A stretch of DNA of 46,920 nucleotides from a virus: the IMG/VR virus record IMGVR_UViG_3300049846_000524, positions 1 through 46,920 of that record; one strand, written 5' to 3'. Shown piece by piece: positions 14,119 to 22,296 of the stretch (position 1 is its first letter; every line of letters begins with the position of its first letter). The position numbers and the translations under genes were made by a program. The notes under the pieces were generated by a model. It was not told the DNA's origin, did not search any database, and saw nothing but the letters and a program-made list of their open reading frames with translations.

Positions 14119-16014
14119 ATGAAAAAACTAATAATACTAACATTACTTTTAAGTAAATCAGTTATGGGGGCCTATTGGCCTCAAACAGAAATTAAAACTG
14201 GGATTGGTCCTACGGCAGTATCTGAATCAAATCCATTTGCCTGTAGACTATCAGATGGCACTGGCTGGCTTTCAGCCTTAGATGTAAATGCATCTCAATC
14301 CGGTGTTTGGAGTATAAATGATATTTCTGGGACAATCTCTCTTCCTACTGGCGCAGCTACAGCAGCAAATCAATCCACAGCAAATTCTTATTTATCAAGT
14401 ATTGACACTAAAATACCTGCTTTAGTTTCAGGCAGAGTACCTGTGGATGGCTCAGGAGTGACCCAGCCTATAAGTGCAGTATCTTTACCACTCCCTACTG
14501 GCGCAGCTACAGCAGCAAATCAATCCACAGCAAATTCTTATTTATCAAGTATTGACACTAAAATACCTGCTTTAGTTTCAGGCAGAGTACCTGTGGATGG
14601 CTCAGGAGTGACCCAGCCTATAAGTGCAGTATCTTTACCACTCCCTACTGGGGCGGCTACTGAAGCTACTCTAAGCTCCATTAACGGGAAATTAAATTCA
14701 CTAGGACAAAAGACAATGGCAAACTCTATGCCTGTTACAATGGCTAGTGATCAAACTGCTGTGAGAGCTGGTGTTAGTATAACTGATAACTACGCACCAA
14801 ATTCCCCGTATACTGAAACCTCTTTAGGCACCCTAAAAGCAGACCCAGATGGGCAACTACTTGTTAGAGGGAGTGTTTTAACTGATGAGGGGACATTTAG
14901 AGATGATTTTATAGGTAGTGTTCTTGATTCATCTATATGGACATCAGCGGTTGTTACAACGGGAACCATAAATGTTGCTAACTCAATAGCTACACTTGCT
15001 ACTGGGAATAGTGCTTCAGGAGCCGCATACATTTTCAGTGATGGGGATTATGGTCCAATATCTCTAAGAACTCAATTATCTATTTCTCAAAGACTAAATA
15101 ACCAAACAACCGAAGTCGGTTTTAGGGATACAGTAGTAACTCCCACTAAGTTTGCTTTTTTTAGATTTACTGGGACATCTGTTAATCAAGTTACTTGTGT
15201 AACTGGCTCTTCATCAGCCGCAGCAGACACTCAAACTACTACTGTAACTTTAAATGACTTTTCTTCTACTAGTTCAAATGATTATTACATTGAAGTTCAG
15301 CCTGACCAAGTCTCATTTATTATAAACAACAAAGTAGTAGCAACACATAGACTTCATGTACCAGGACCCTATGATGTATTAAATATCCACAGTGGTATTA
15401 CTACAAACTCAGGGCCTGGCAGTAACACAAGTCTAGCAATTGATTATATATATTTTATAAATCAAAACTCTATCCAAGTTAATAACTCTTTTGCAGGTGA
15501 CCCCCTACCTATCTATAGGGTAAATACAAACCCAGCTACATATTCGGCTACAAGTGAATTTGTAATGGCTAACACCCCTACTGATGTATTTACAATTACT
15601 GGTAGCGCATCAAAAACTGTTACAATTAGAAAAATAATTATTACAGGAACTCAAACTACAGCTACAAATAGATCTGTTTTTATTTTAAAAAGGTCTACAG
15701 CTAACACTGGCGGCACGTCTACCACACTTACAGCGGTCCCACATGATAATCAAAATGTAGCTGCTACAGCAGTGGTTAGATCGTATACCGCAAACCCTAC
15801 ACTGGGTACATTAGTGGGTAATATGTACTCTGAAAAATTATTCATACCCACTACTACTACAATTGGAAACAAATCAACAATAGAGATTGTAAATAGTGAT
15901 GATATTCAAGATTTCACATTACGGGGTATAAATGAAGTTTTATCAGTAAATTTTAACTCCGTTACTTCTGCTGGTAATTCAATGAATATGACAATAGTTT
16001 GGAGTGAAAAATGA
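14119..16014 (+). CDS. Signal-peptide-bearing repeat and lectin-like structural protein
   Basis: The 631-residue product starts at ATG 14119 with AGGAG upstream (an in-frame ATG at 14089 lies inside the previous gene). The first 19 residues (MKKLIILTLLLSKSVMG) look like a Sec signal peptide. Two identical 50-residue repeats (about 76-175) begin PTGAATAANQSTANSYLSS, followed by a third partial copy. A middle region beginning RDDFIGSVLDSSIW resembles a concanavalin-type lectin or glucanase fold, and the C-terminal part is Ser/Thr-rich beta. It is probably an adhesin or fibre. A signal peptide on a phage structural protein is odd and may instead be an N-terminal anchor. Confidence 0.65.
   Translation: MKKLIILTLLLSKSVMGAYWPQTEIKTGIGPTAVSESNPFACRLSDGTGWLSALDVNASQSGVWSINDISGTISLPTGAATAANQSTANSYLSSIDTKIPALVSGRVPVDGSGVTQPISAVSLPLPTGAATAANQSTANSYLSSIDTKIPALVSGRVPVDGSGVTQPISAVSLPLPTGAATEATLSSINGKLNSLGQKTMANSMPVTMASDQTAVRAGVSITDNYAPNSPYTETSLGTLKADPDGQLLVRGSVLTDEGTFRDDFIGSVLDSSIWTSAVVTTGTINVANSIATLATGNSASGAAYIFSDGDYGPISLRTQLSISQRLNNQTTEVGFRDTVVTPTKFAFFRFTGTSVNQVTCVTGSSSAAADTQTTTVTLNDFSSTSSNDYYIEVQPDQVSFIINNKVVATHRLHVPGPYDVLNIHSGITTNSGPGSNTSLAIDYIYFINQNSIQVNNSFAGDPLPIYRVNTNPATYSATSEFVMANTPTDVFTITGSASKTVTIRKIIITGTQTTATNRSVFILKRSTANTGGTSTTLTAVPHDNQNVAATAVVRSYTANPTLGTLVGNMYSEKLFIPTTTTIGNKSTIEIVNSDDIQDFTLRGINEVLSVNFNSVTSAGNSMNMTIVWSEK
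14344..14651 (+). repeat. 150-bp exact tandem duplication
   Basis: Positions 14344-14501 are identical to 14494-14651 at an offset of 150 bp, encoding two identical 50-residue units. The third unit starts (PTGAATEAT) but diverges after 12 bp. No silent differences have accumulated between the copies, which points to a recent duplication or ongoing gene conversion. Confidence 0.95.
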
Positions 16015-16760
16015 TAAATATATCTTGGGATAATTTAAAACAATTTGTAGATAATAGAAAACTATCAGTTCAATATATTGAAACTGAAGCTATTTACTAT
16101 TTATGGGCATTTGACGGGCCTATGGTAGTTAGTAGCACTATTCAAAAACTAGAACCTCCTAGTAGTGATCAAACAGATTTTGAAAATAATTATAAGGCAA
16201 ATGGTAATAAATCACCTACAGCCTCTGTGATAACTGCAAGTGAAGTTAATGATAAAACTTTAAAAACATTTTGTGTATTTAATGAAACTGATGAGACAGG
16301 GCTTGTAGAGTTTGTAGTCCCTGTTCCACAGCCAGCTAGATATATTGCATATGGAGATATTGAGTTTAAAGAAAGAGAGTTTGGCGATTATGTTAAAAAT
16401 ATTGAGCTAGTGGATTTAAACAGACTACTAGCATGGCAAGCAGCCTTGGCTAATAATCCAGAGGCTACAGAGCCATTACCTGATGAGGCAATGCAAGCAA
16501 ACGGACTACCTTATTATCCTGTTATCGGTAACTATGATGAGAAACTAGCTGATGAAATGCAAGCCGATCAGCACACAAGGGGAATAGTTAAGAGTGGTAT
16601 GGCTATGACATACCAATATGGAGTTACTGAAGCAGAGCCTATAGGCGGCTACGGGTTTCTCCCAGGTGGATTTTATTTTAGAATAGCAGCTCAAAAAGCT
16701 ACAGCAGAAGCAGGTAAAAAGTGTGAAGTCTCAATAGACTGGGCGGAGCCAAATGTATAA
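16011..16760 (+). CDS. Hypothetical structural protein of adhesin block
   Basis: A 249-residue product overlapping the previous stop as ATGA. The N-terminal segment (MINISWDNLKQFVDNRKL...YYLWAFDGPMVVSSTIQK) and middle (VVPVPQPARYIAYGDIEFKEREFGDYVKN) have no family I recognise. Composition is acidic and soluble, with no signal peptide or membrane segment. Tight coupling to the adhesin gene and the next enzyme suggests it works with them, perhaps as a chaperone or accessory fibre subunit. Confidence 0.55.
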   Translation: MINISWDNLKQFVDNRKLSVQYIETEAIYYLWAFDGPMVVSSTIQKLEPPSSDQTDFENNYKANGNKSPTASVITASEVNDKTLKTFCVFNETDETGLVEFVVPVPQPARYIAYGDIEFKEREFGDYVKNIELVDLNRLLAWQAALANNPEATEPLPDEAMQANGLPYYPVIGNYDEKLADEMQADQHTRGIVKSGMAMTYQYGVTEAEPIGGYGFLPGGFYFRIAAQKATAEAGKKCEVSIDWAEPNV

Positions 16761-17283
16761 ACCAGAAATAGGTGATATCGGATTTCTTATCCATAAAGAC
16801 AATATTATTTCAAATATCATGGCTTGGTTTATGAAATCAAAATGGTCTCATTCATTCTTGGTTTCAGATATAGGTCACCAAATTTATTGCTGTGAGACTT
16901 CAGATGTTCAAGTAAATATAAACACAGTCGATAGGTACTTGGATGATAAAAATGTAGTAATGAAAATCTATAGACGTAAAAATAAAGATCAAGATGAGAT
17001 CAGTAGAGTACAAAACACTTATAAACTTAATGGTACTATCTATGGATATCTTCAACTCATTAGCCTTGGTTTAAGACGTTTACTAATGCGCGTCGGCATT
17101 AAGATACCTAATTTTATTTTTCAAGGCGTTGTTTGTTGCCACGTTGTCATGCACTATTTAAGTCAGATACCTAATTCATTTTTTACAGGTAAGCCATATG
17201 AGGCTTTTGATACTGAAGAGGTTTATCAAATGATGTTAAACTCAGGAGAGTTTGAACTAGTATATAGTCAAGGAGAAATATAA
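16753..17283 (+). CDS. Permuted papain-fold (YiiX/NlpC-P60-like) protein
   Basis: A 176-residue protein with the circularly permuted NlpC/P60 order: GDIGFLI near the start, His33 in KWSHSF, Glu48 in CCETS, and the nucleophile Cys128 or Cys129 in VVCCHVVMHYL. This is the pattern of YiiX/YaeF-like thiol hydrolases, which cleave amide or ester bonds in cell-wall peptides or lipids. In a phage structural block it may open the cell envelope during infection or process a neighbour. It overlaps the previous gene by 8 bases and ends at the connector gene start. Confidence 0.7.
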   Translation: MYKPEIGDIGFLIHKDNIISNIMAWFMKSKWSHSFLVSDIGHQIYCCETSDVQVNINTVDRYLDDKNVVMKIYRRKNKDQDEISRVQNTYKLNGTIYGYLQLISLGLRRLLMRVGIKIPNFIFQGVVCCHVVMHYLSQIPNSFFTGKPYEAFDTEEVYQMMLNSGEFELVYSQGEI

Positions 17284-17915
17284 TGTTAGACACTCTAGCA
17301 AATGTAAAATCAAGACTTGGAATAACAACTAGTGATGACGATGCTTTTCTTACAAACCAGATAACACTAATCTCTGATGTTATCGAAGCTTACTGTAGAA
17401 GAAAGTTTGTAGAAGATTCATGGACTCAAACTTTTTATAAAGAAGATTTAAAAGCCAATAAGAGATTAACCCTTTTTCATTTTCCTATATCTGGGGTTAC
17501 TTCAATAGATATTGACGGAGAATCTTTAGATGTAAATACGGATATTAAAATCCATAAACCTACTGGGATTATAACAAGAAAAGATGGGGGAGTATTTTAC
17601 GGAGATGAAATAGAAGTAGTGTATGATGCCGGATATGACCCAGTCCCAACTCCAATCCTAGAAGTTTTAGATTCCTTGGTATCAGAAAGATATAATAAAA
17701 AACTGTCTGGGGTCGCTTTAAATTTTGGTAGCGACGTTCAACGGGTTTCAATCCCAGGGGCTATAAGTATTGACTTCGACTATAGCCTTGCAAACAACGA
17801 TAGAAAATCTGCATACGGGACTATTATTGGAAATTATGCGAATGTGCTTGATGATTGGAGATCAGAGAGATCAGTAGTCGGAACTGTTAAACTTAGCTAT
17901 GTAGAGGAAACTTAA
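17283..17915 (+). CDS. Head-tail connector protein, gp6-like
   Basis: A 210-residue protein with the connector signature at the N-terminus: LANVKSRLGITTSDDDAFLTNQITLISDVIEAYCRRKF, the helical bundle of HK97 gp6 / phage_gp6-like proteins. It forms the ring below the portal that passes DNA to the tail. The rest is beta-rich, including the ISGVTSIDIDGE and VVYDAGYDPVP segments typical of longer Gram-negative phage members. AAGGAGA lies upstream; its ATG shares its first base with the stop of the papain-fold gene. Confidence 0.88.
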   Translation: MLDTLANVKSRLGITTSDDDAFLTNQITLISDVIEAYCRRKFVEDSWTQTFYKEDLKANKRLTLFHFPISGVTSIDIDGESLDVNTDIKIHKPTGIITRKDGGVFYGDEIEVVYDAGYDPVPTPILEVLDSLVSERYNKKLSGVALNFGSDVQRVSIPGAISIDFDYSLANNDRKSAYGTIIGNYANVLDDWRSERSVVGTVKLSYVEET

Positions 17916-17917
17916 TT

Positions 17918-18532
17918 ATGCTAAAAACGGCTCTCAATGCTTTATCAGTAATACACTCAAGGCCAGCTCAATTAAAAAGACTTGGGAGCCCAGATAGTTA
18001 TTCTCCTTGTAAACTCATGCCATCTAATTTCTTTAGAAATTTAAATGGCCCTGAATATACTACAATAAGGGGCTATGAATTTATCCTACCTATTGATTCT
18101 TTAAAGGGACATTTTGCTCAAGATCTCACATTCTCTGCTGTACCTGATAACGGAACATTTAAACTTAAATTTGGAACAAATGAAACTAATGATATTAATT
18201 TTGATGCTACAGCTTTAGATATTGAAACGGAACTTCAGGCTCTACCGTCTATGTCTAATGTTGGAGTAACTGGAGATTTCTCCACAGGATTTAAAATTAT
18301 ATTTTATGGGTTTCAAGTGGCTACAGGGCTAGGGCAAGTAACTGATAATCTACTAACTGAGAGTTCAAACCCAGTCAGTGATACATGGGCACAGTCTTAT
18401 TTACCCTGGAGTGAAACAATAAAAAAGGGAGATAGAATTTTAGAAGGCACTAGGGTTTATGCAATAGATGAGATCATGGAGATGCATGATCTAGGGGCGC
18501 AAGTCATGGCATATAGAGTGAGAGCTGATTAA
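17918..18532 (+). CDS. Head-closure/stopper protein with inserted beta domain
   Basis: A 204-residue protein in the gp7/stopper position. The N-terminal ~70 and C-terminal ~50 residues would form the compact head-closure fold (ending KKGDRILEGTRVYAIDEIMEM...VMAYRVRAD). Between them, about residues 65-145, is a domain with pattern GTFKLKFGTNETNDINFDATALDIETELQAL, a widespread surface-decoration domain with consensus FxLxFxGxTT..I.YNATA..VQ.ALEAL. The insert suggests an externally exposed loop used as a binding platform. Stopper assignment is from gene order. Confidence 0.65.
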   Translation: MLKTALNALSVIHSRPAQLKRLGSPDSYSPCKLMPSNFFRNLNGPEYTTIRGYEFILPIDSLKGHFAQDLTFSAVPDNGTFKLKFGTNETNDINFDATALDIETELQALPSMSNVGVTGDFSTGFKIIFYGFQVATGLGQVTDNLLTESSNPVSDTWAQSYLPWSETIKKGDRILEGTRVYAIDEIMEMHDLGAQVMAYRVRAD

Positions 18533-19326
18533 TGGCACAAGCCTTTAAGATAGATGTATTTTTAAAAGTAGAACAAAACGGGAGAAATGCCCCCGAGTTT
18601 AATCTTGACTCCGATCTTGATGGGGAAATCACACTAAAAGATTTATTAGATTTCACTAAAGAGTCTCTTATAGTCTTTGCTGATGAGGCTCTAAGAGAAG
18701 AACAATCATTAGGCTTTGATAAAACACCCGTGATAGTTGTAGACGGTAAACCTGGGTTAAGTCCAAGATATGTCCATCCACTTGGACAAATTGAATTCGT
18801 AGCCAGACAAAACTTTTTAGATATATTGATAGATGCTTACCAAGGACTACTTGATAGATCTAAAGTTTACACGGGTAAATATAAAGCTTCTCACTATGTT
18901 TTCTTAAATGGCCAACAAGTAGCTACGAGTATGAGTTCCCTAAGAGTTTGGATAAAAAATAATCCTGAATTAAAAAATAATGATGTCATTAGAATTATAA
19001 ACATACAGCCCTATGCTAGAAGACTTGAGAGACTAGGGGTTACTGCTCAGAGGAGTAGACCAAGGCGTAGGGAGAAAAGAAAAAAGGGAGCTGGTACGGG
19101 AGTATTTTTTAATGTACCTAATGGGGCCTACCAACTTACCTTTAGATCTCTACAGTCAAAATATAAACGCAATGTTTCAATAAAATTTTCTTTTATATCG
19201 GGCGGAGAACTGGGACTATCAGGCTCATTTAAAAGTGGGCGTGCTGGAAGGAATTCGGCTGGAAGGCCATACCTATACCCATCCTTAGTCTTTAAAATAG
19301 AGCCAGGAGGTTTAACAAATGTCTAG
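18532..19326 (+). CDS. Putative neck/tail-completion protein
   Basis: A 264-residue protein in the position of HK97 gp10, between the stopper and the terminator. It carries an N-terminal helix region (DGEITLKDLLDFTKESLIVFADEAL), a central GLSPRYVHPLGQIEFV segment, and a markedly basic stretch RSRPRRREKRKKG near residues 180-193. The C-terminal 70 residues are beta-rich and Gly/Ser-rich. The basic patch could contact DNA or membrane phospholipid. The role is inferred from position only. Confidence 0.55.
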   Translation: MAQAFKIDVFLKVEQNGRNAPEFNLDSDLDGEITLKDLLDFTKESLIVFADEALREEQSLGFDKTPVIVVDGKPGLSPRYVHPLGQIEFVARQNFLDILIDAYQGLLDRSKVYTGKYKASHYVFLNGQQVATSMSSLRVWIKNNPELKNNDVIRIINIQPYARRLERLGVTAQRSRPRRREKRKKGAGTGVFFNVPNGAYQLTFRSLQSKYKRNVSIKFSFISGGELGLSGSFKSGRAGRNSAGRPYLYPSLVFKIEPGGLTNV

Positions 19327-19774
19327 TACATCAGTAAGAACTTTAGTGAAGGATTTTTTAGCGGCCAATTCAAGTGAAGATGTCGTAGATTTGACGGGAG
19401 AGTTTCAAGATCTAAGAGAAATGTTAGCTGAGAATGGGGTTACCCCTGACTCGCCGTGGCTTGGACTAGAGTTTATTGGAGATTCTGAAGAGCCAGTGTC
19501 ATTAGCTGCTGATAATGAAAAAGGTTTGTACCGAGAAGCAGGATTAATTCAACTACACATTTGCGCGATTGCTAAAATAGGAGTCGGAGCAAATTTACTA
19601 ACAAGGGCTGAAGACTTGCGGAATCTTTTTAGAGGCCGTAGGATAGGAGCTATAGTAGTGGAAAATGTAAGTCCGATTAACACTGGTCCTGGAGCTACCT
19701 TAGAGTTTGAGGGAGGATATGTTTCAGGGACGGTATCAGTTACATACCACTATGATTTTACGCCAGGCTCTTAA
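19319..19774 (+). CDS. Tail terminator protein, lambda gpU / DUF4128-like
   Basis: A 151-residue protein overlapping the previous gene by 8 bases, in the tail-terminator position just before the tube protein. It matches the DUF4128/gpU pattern: an N-terminal helix, a beta strand WLGLEFIG, the GLYREAGLIQLHICAIAKIG segment, and the helix LLTRAEDLRNLFRGRRIG followed by VSGTVSVTYHYDF. It caps the tail tube and joins it to the head. Lengths fit the family. Confidence 0.8.
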   Translation: MSSTSVRTLVKDFLAANSSEDVVDLTGEFQDLREMLAENGVTPDSPWLGLEFIGDSEEPVSLAADNEKGLYREAGLIQLHICAIAKIGVGANLLTRAEDLRNLFRGRRIGAIVVENVSPINTGPGATLEFEGGYVSGTVSVTYHYDFTPGS

Positions 19775-19798
19775 AAACTTTATGGGGGAAACCAAGAT

Positions 19799-21397
19799 AT
19801 GAGTTCTTCGAATTTAGTAAGGATTGCTTATAAAAAAGAATCAGTAAGTTACGGGGTGACCCCAGCGGCGGTAGCAGCTTCGGGTACTTTAAACCTTACA
19901 ACCGATATTCTATTAACGAGTGTTAAAAAAGGTTCTCAAAGAAACACTCAAACTTTAACACTTCAAGTATTAGCTCCGGCAGCAAATCCTACTAATACTA
20001 TTTTGTTTGCTTTCACAGGGAGTCCTTCTGCGATTGTTTTAACAGTAACTCCTAACGATGGAACAAACAACGGAGGAACTCCTGTACAAGTAACTACTGC
20101 AAACCTTGTTCAATTAATTAATACTGGTTTGATCACAGGTAAAAACCCTACAATCACAGACGCTCAATCATTGAGAATTCTCCAAACCGCATCAGGCGGA
20201 GATGCTACTAACTTAGCAGACGGCGGAGAAGGTGACGGAGTAGTAGCAACATTCACAGGCGGCTCAGGGGAATTCAAAAGTGCTAGATTTACTTCAGAGA
20301 AATATTCTGGAACTCCAGACACAACTGAGTCTCAACAAATTCGTACCGACAGACTTTCTTCTGGCCAAGTAGTAACTGGGTTAAAAGTTGAGGGCGGTCA
20401 TTCATTCGAATTAGCAAAAGAAGAAGCTATTGAAGATTTCTTAGAGTCAGCAATGTTTAATAGCTGGGTACAAAGCTCATCCGTATCTGGTACTTTTGAG
20501 ATCGACATCTCTTCTGGAATAAAACTAAAAAGAAGCTCTGGAAACTTTGAAGATGAGGGCGTAGTCGTTGGTGACTTCATCGTTCTTTCTAACTTTGCAT
20601 CGGCATCTAACAATGTCGTAGCGATGGTTATGGAGATTCAAGACTCAGGTCAAACATTAGTTCTAGCAGCTCCAAGCGGTGTAGTTACTGCGGCTCCTGA
20701 AGCGGCTAACTATCAAATCTGTGATAAACTCTCTATCGGTACAACTAAGAAGTCACTCACTATTGAGAAAACTTTCTTAGACTTAACCAATAAAGCAATT
20801 GTTTATCGCGGATGTTTAGTAAGCCAAATGGAGTTAAAAGTTCAATACGGGGCATTGATCACAGGCTCATTCGATACAATGGGCAATGATTATGAGCCAG
20901 TAGAACTAGCGGCTGATTTTGCTTCTTACAATGAATACATTGATGATCAGGCATCTACTAACTCAATGAACGGCTCAGTAGATATGCCTTTCTTGGCGAC
21001 AAACGTGACTGATACTTGGGAGCAAGATCAATTCTGTTTGCAAAATCTTGACCTCTCTATCAATAACAATTTAACAGTTCAAAATTGTATCGGTAGATCA
21101 GCTCCTCAAGATTATTCTCCAGGTACAGCGGCTATTACTGCGTCTCTATCAAGTTATCTTAAAGACGCTAACTGGGATATGCTTGCTAAGAAACTAAGTC
21201 AGGCCCCATTCTCTATCGGCTTCTTAGTTAAAAACGTAGACGGCTATTATGGATTTTATATCCCAGCACTTCAAGTCTCTTTTGATGACCCAGCTTCGGG
21301 CGGTCAAAACCAAGAGATCTCTATGGATATGAAAGGTAGCTGTAAAGTAGGAGATAACGGAGAATCATCTCTTACAATCTACAGAGCGCCTACTTAA
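19799..21397 (+). CDS. Major tail tube protein with inserted domain
   Basis: A 532-residue member of the phage_tube_2 type: N-terminal RIAYKKESVSYGVTPA, core ESQQIRTDRLSSGQVVTGLKVEGG and FELAKEEAIEDFLESAMF, and C-terminal FDTMGND...GSCKVGDN regions. Between residues about 30 and 155 an extra beta domain (PNDGTNNGGTPVQVTTANLVQLINTGL...SLRILQTASGG) is inserted, as in other surface-decorated tube proteins. It polymerises around the tape measure. GC-richer codon use fits high expression, and a strong terminator follows. Good GGGG-type ribosome site. Confidence 0.88.
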   Translation: MSSSNLVRIAYKKESVSYGVTPAAVAASGTLNLTTDILLTSVKKGSQRNTQTLTLQVLAPAANPTNTILFAFTGSPSAIVLTVTPNDGTNNGGTPVQVTTANLVQLINTGLITGKNPTITDAQSLRILQTASGGDATNLADGGEGDGVVATFTGGSGEFKSARFTSEKYSGTPDTTESQQIRTDRLSSGQVVTGLKVEGGHSFELAKEEAIEDFLESAMFNSWVQSSSVSGTFEIDISSGIKLKRSSGNFEDEGVVVGDFIVLSNFASASNNVVAMVMEIQDSGQTLVLAAPSGVVTAAPEAANYQICDKLSIGTTKKSLTIEKTFLDLTNKAIVYRGCLVSQMELKVQYGALITGSFDTMGNDYEPVELAADFASYNEYIDDQASTNSMNGSVDMPFLATNVTDTWEQDQFCLQNLDLSINNNLTVQNCIGRSAPQDYSPGTAAITASLSSYLKDANWDMLAKKLSQAPFSIGFLVKNVDGYYGFYIPALQVSFDDPASGGQNQEISMDMKGSCKVGDNGESSLTIYRAPT

Positions 21398-21425
21398 TAA
21401 TAATTTCCCTCTCAAACAGCACTAC

Positions 21426-21465
21426 ACTCCCAGTCATGACATTGATCTTGACTGGGAGTTTTTAT
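21426..21465 (+). terminator. Rho-independent terminator after tube gene
   Basis: ACTCCCAGTCA (21426-21436) pairs with TGACTGGGAGT (21449-21459), an 11-bp stem with a 12-nt loop, followed by TTTTTATTT. Strong intrinsic terminator that would lower expression of chaperone and later tail genes relative to the tube. Confidence 0.9.
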
Positions 21466-21499
21466 TTAGTAACTTTTTAACCATTGAGAGGAATATAAA

Positions 21500-21922
21500 A
21501 TGAAAACAAATTTACACGGTACTTTTGCAACAAATAAAAAAACAGAAGAGGAAGGCGTTGAGCTAGAGATTAAACCAAAAGATCAGCCTGAAGATAAAGA
21601 GGGCGTAGTATTTAAAATTAGAAGGTTCTCTCCTCTTAACCCAAGGGTACAAGCAGCAATGGCGGCCCACCACAAACCCTACGCTAGACAACTAGAAATG
21701 GGGTTATTGTCGCCTTCAAAAAGTTTAGAGTTAAATATTTTAATTTTTCTGGACATCTCTCTAGTAGGCTGGAGAAATATTTTAGATGAGTCAGGTAAAG
21801 AGATTCCATACAGTAGAGAAAATGCATTAAAATTATTTAAAGATCTCCCAGACTTATTTGAATTTGTGCATAAATATGCAATGGATGCAGACAACTTTAA
21901 AGATGACGTGGGAAACTCTTAG
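21500..21922 (+). CDS. Tail assembly chaperone, lambda gpG-like
   Basis: A 140-residue product upstream of the tape measure gene. It shows the chaperone layout: an acidic N-terminal part, then a helical region with VFKIRRFSPLNPRVQAAMAAHHKPYARQL and EIPYSRENALKLFKDLPDLFEFVHKYAMD. It ends at TAG 21920, six codons past a GGGAAAC slip site. In lambda the major product gpG coats the tape measure during assembly while a frameshifted fraction makes gpGT. AGAGGAA ribosome site. Confidence 0.82.
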   Translation: MKTNLHGTFATNKKTEEEGVELEIKPKDQPEDKEGVVFKIRRFSPLNPRVQAAMAAHHKPYARQLEMGLLSPSKSLELNILIFLDISLVGWRNILDESGKEIPYSRENALKLFKDLPDLFEFVHKYAMDADNFKDDVGNS

Positions 21923-22296
21923 AGCGTTACATCCGATGGGCTTGGAAGTGGCGCGATGCTTTAAAGACGGGACAATATTACGATCTTTTAAATAGGGGCT
22001 TCATAAAAAAAGCTGAAGATCTTGAGCCTAACACTAAGGGCCTAGAATTTTACCACGATGCGTTTAGGGAATTATCTACTTCAAGATCAGTAGGTATGGG
22101 AGTAGGTGCGATTCCCTTTACTGCAATCTCAGATTACTTTATTATTTACAATATAGACGGGGACTTTCATGAATTTGCCTCTTTAATAAGGCGTATGGAT
22201 AATGTGTATTTAGAGTTACAAGCAAATGAAGTAAAAACAAAAGAAGGAAACTCTAGTGGCGACAACACAAGTAAAAAAGATAGTAGTAAGAGTTGA
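21500..22296 (+). CDS. Frameshifted G-T fusion chaperone (-1 frameshift)
   Basis: A -1 frameshift at GGGAAAC (21910-21916) joins the G frame to an overlapping frame that stays open through 22296, giving a product of about 265 residues. The T part begins LLERYIRWAWKWRDALKTGQY and contains GVGAIPFTAISDYFIIYN, the classic lambda gpT-like segment that recruits tube protein; it has no independent start with a ribosome site. The stop at 22296 overlaps the tape measure start at 22256. Join: 21500-21916, then 21916-22296. Confidence 0.85.
21910..21916 (+). promoter_or_regulatory. Programmed -1 ribosomal frameshift site GGGAAAC
   Basis: In the G frame the codons are GTG GGA AAC, giving the heptamer G GGA AAC, an X XXY YYZ slippery site. 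Lambda uses GGGAAAG at the same location. Slipping back one base lets the ribosome avoid TAG at 21920 and continue into the T frame. Confidence 0.88.
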
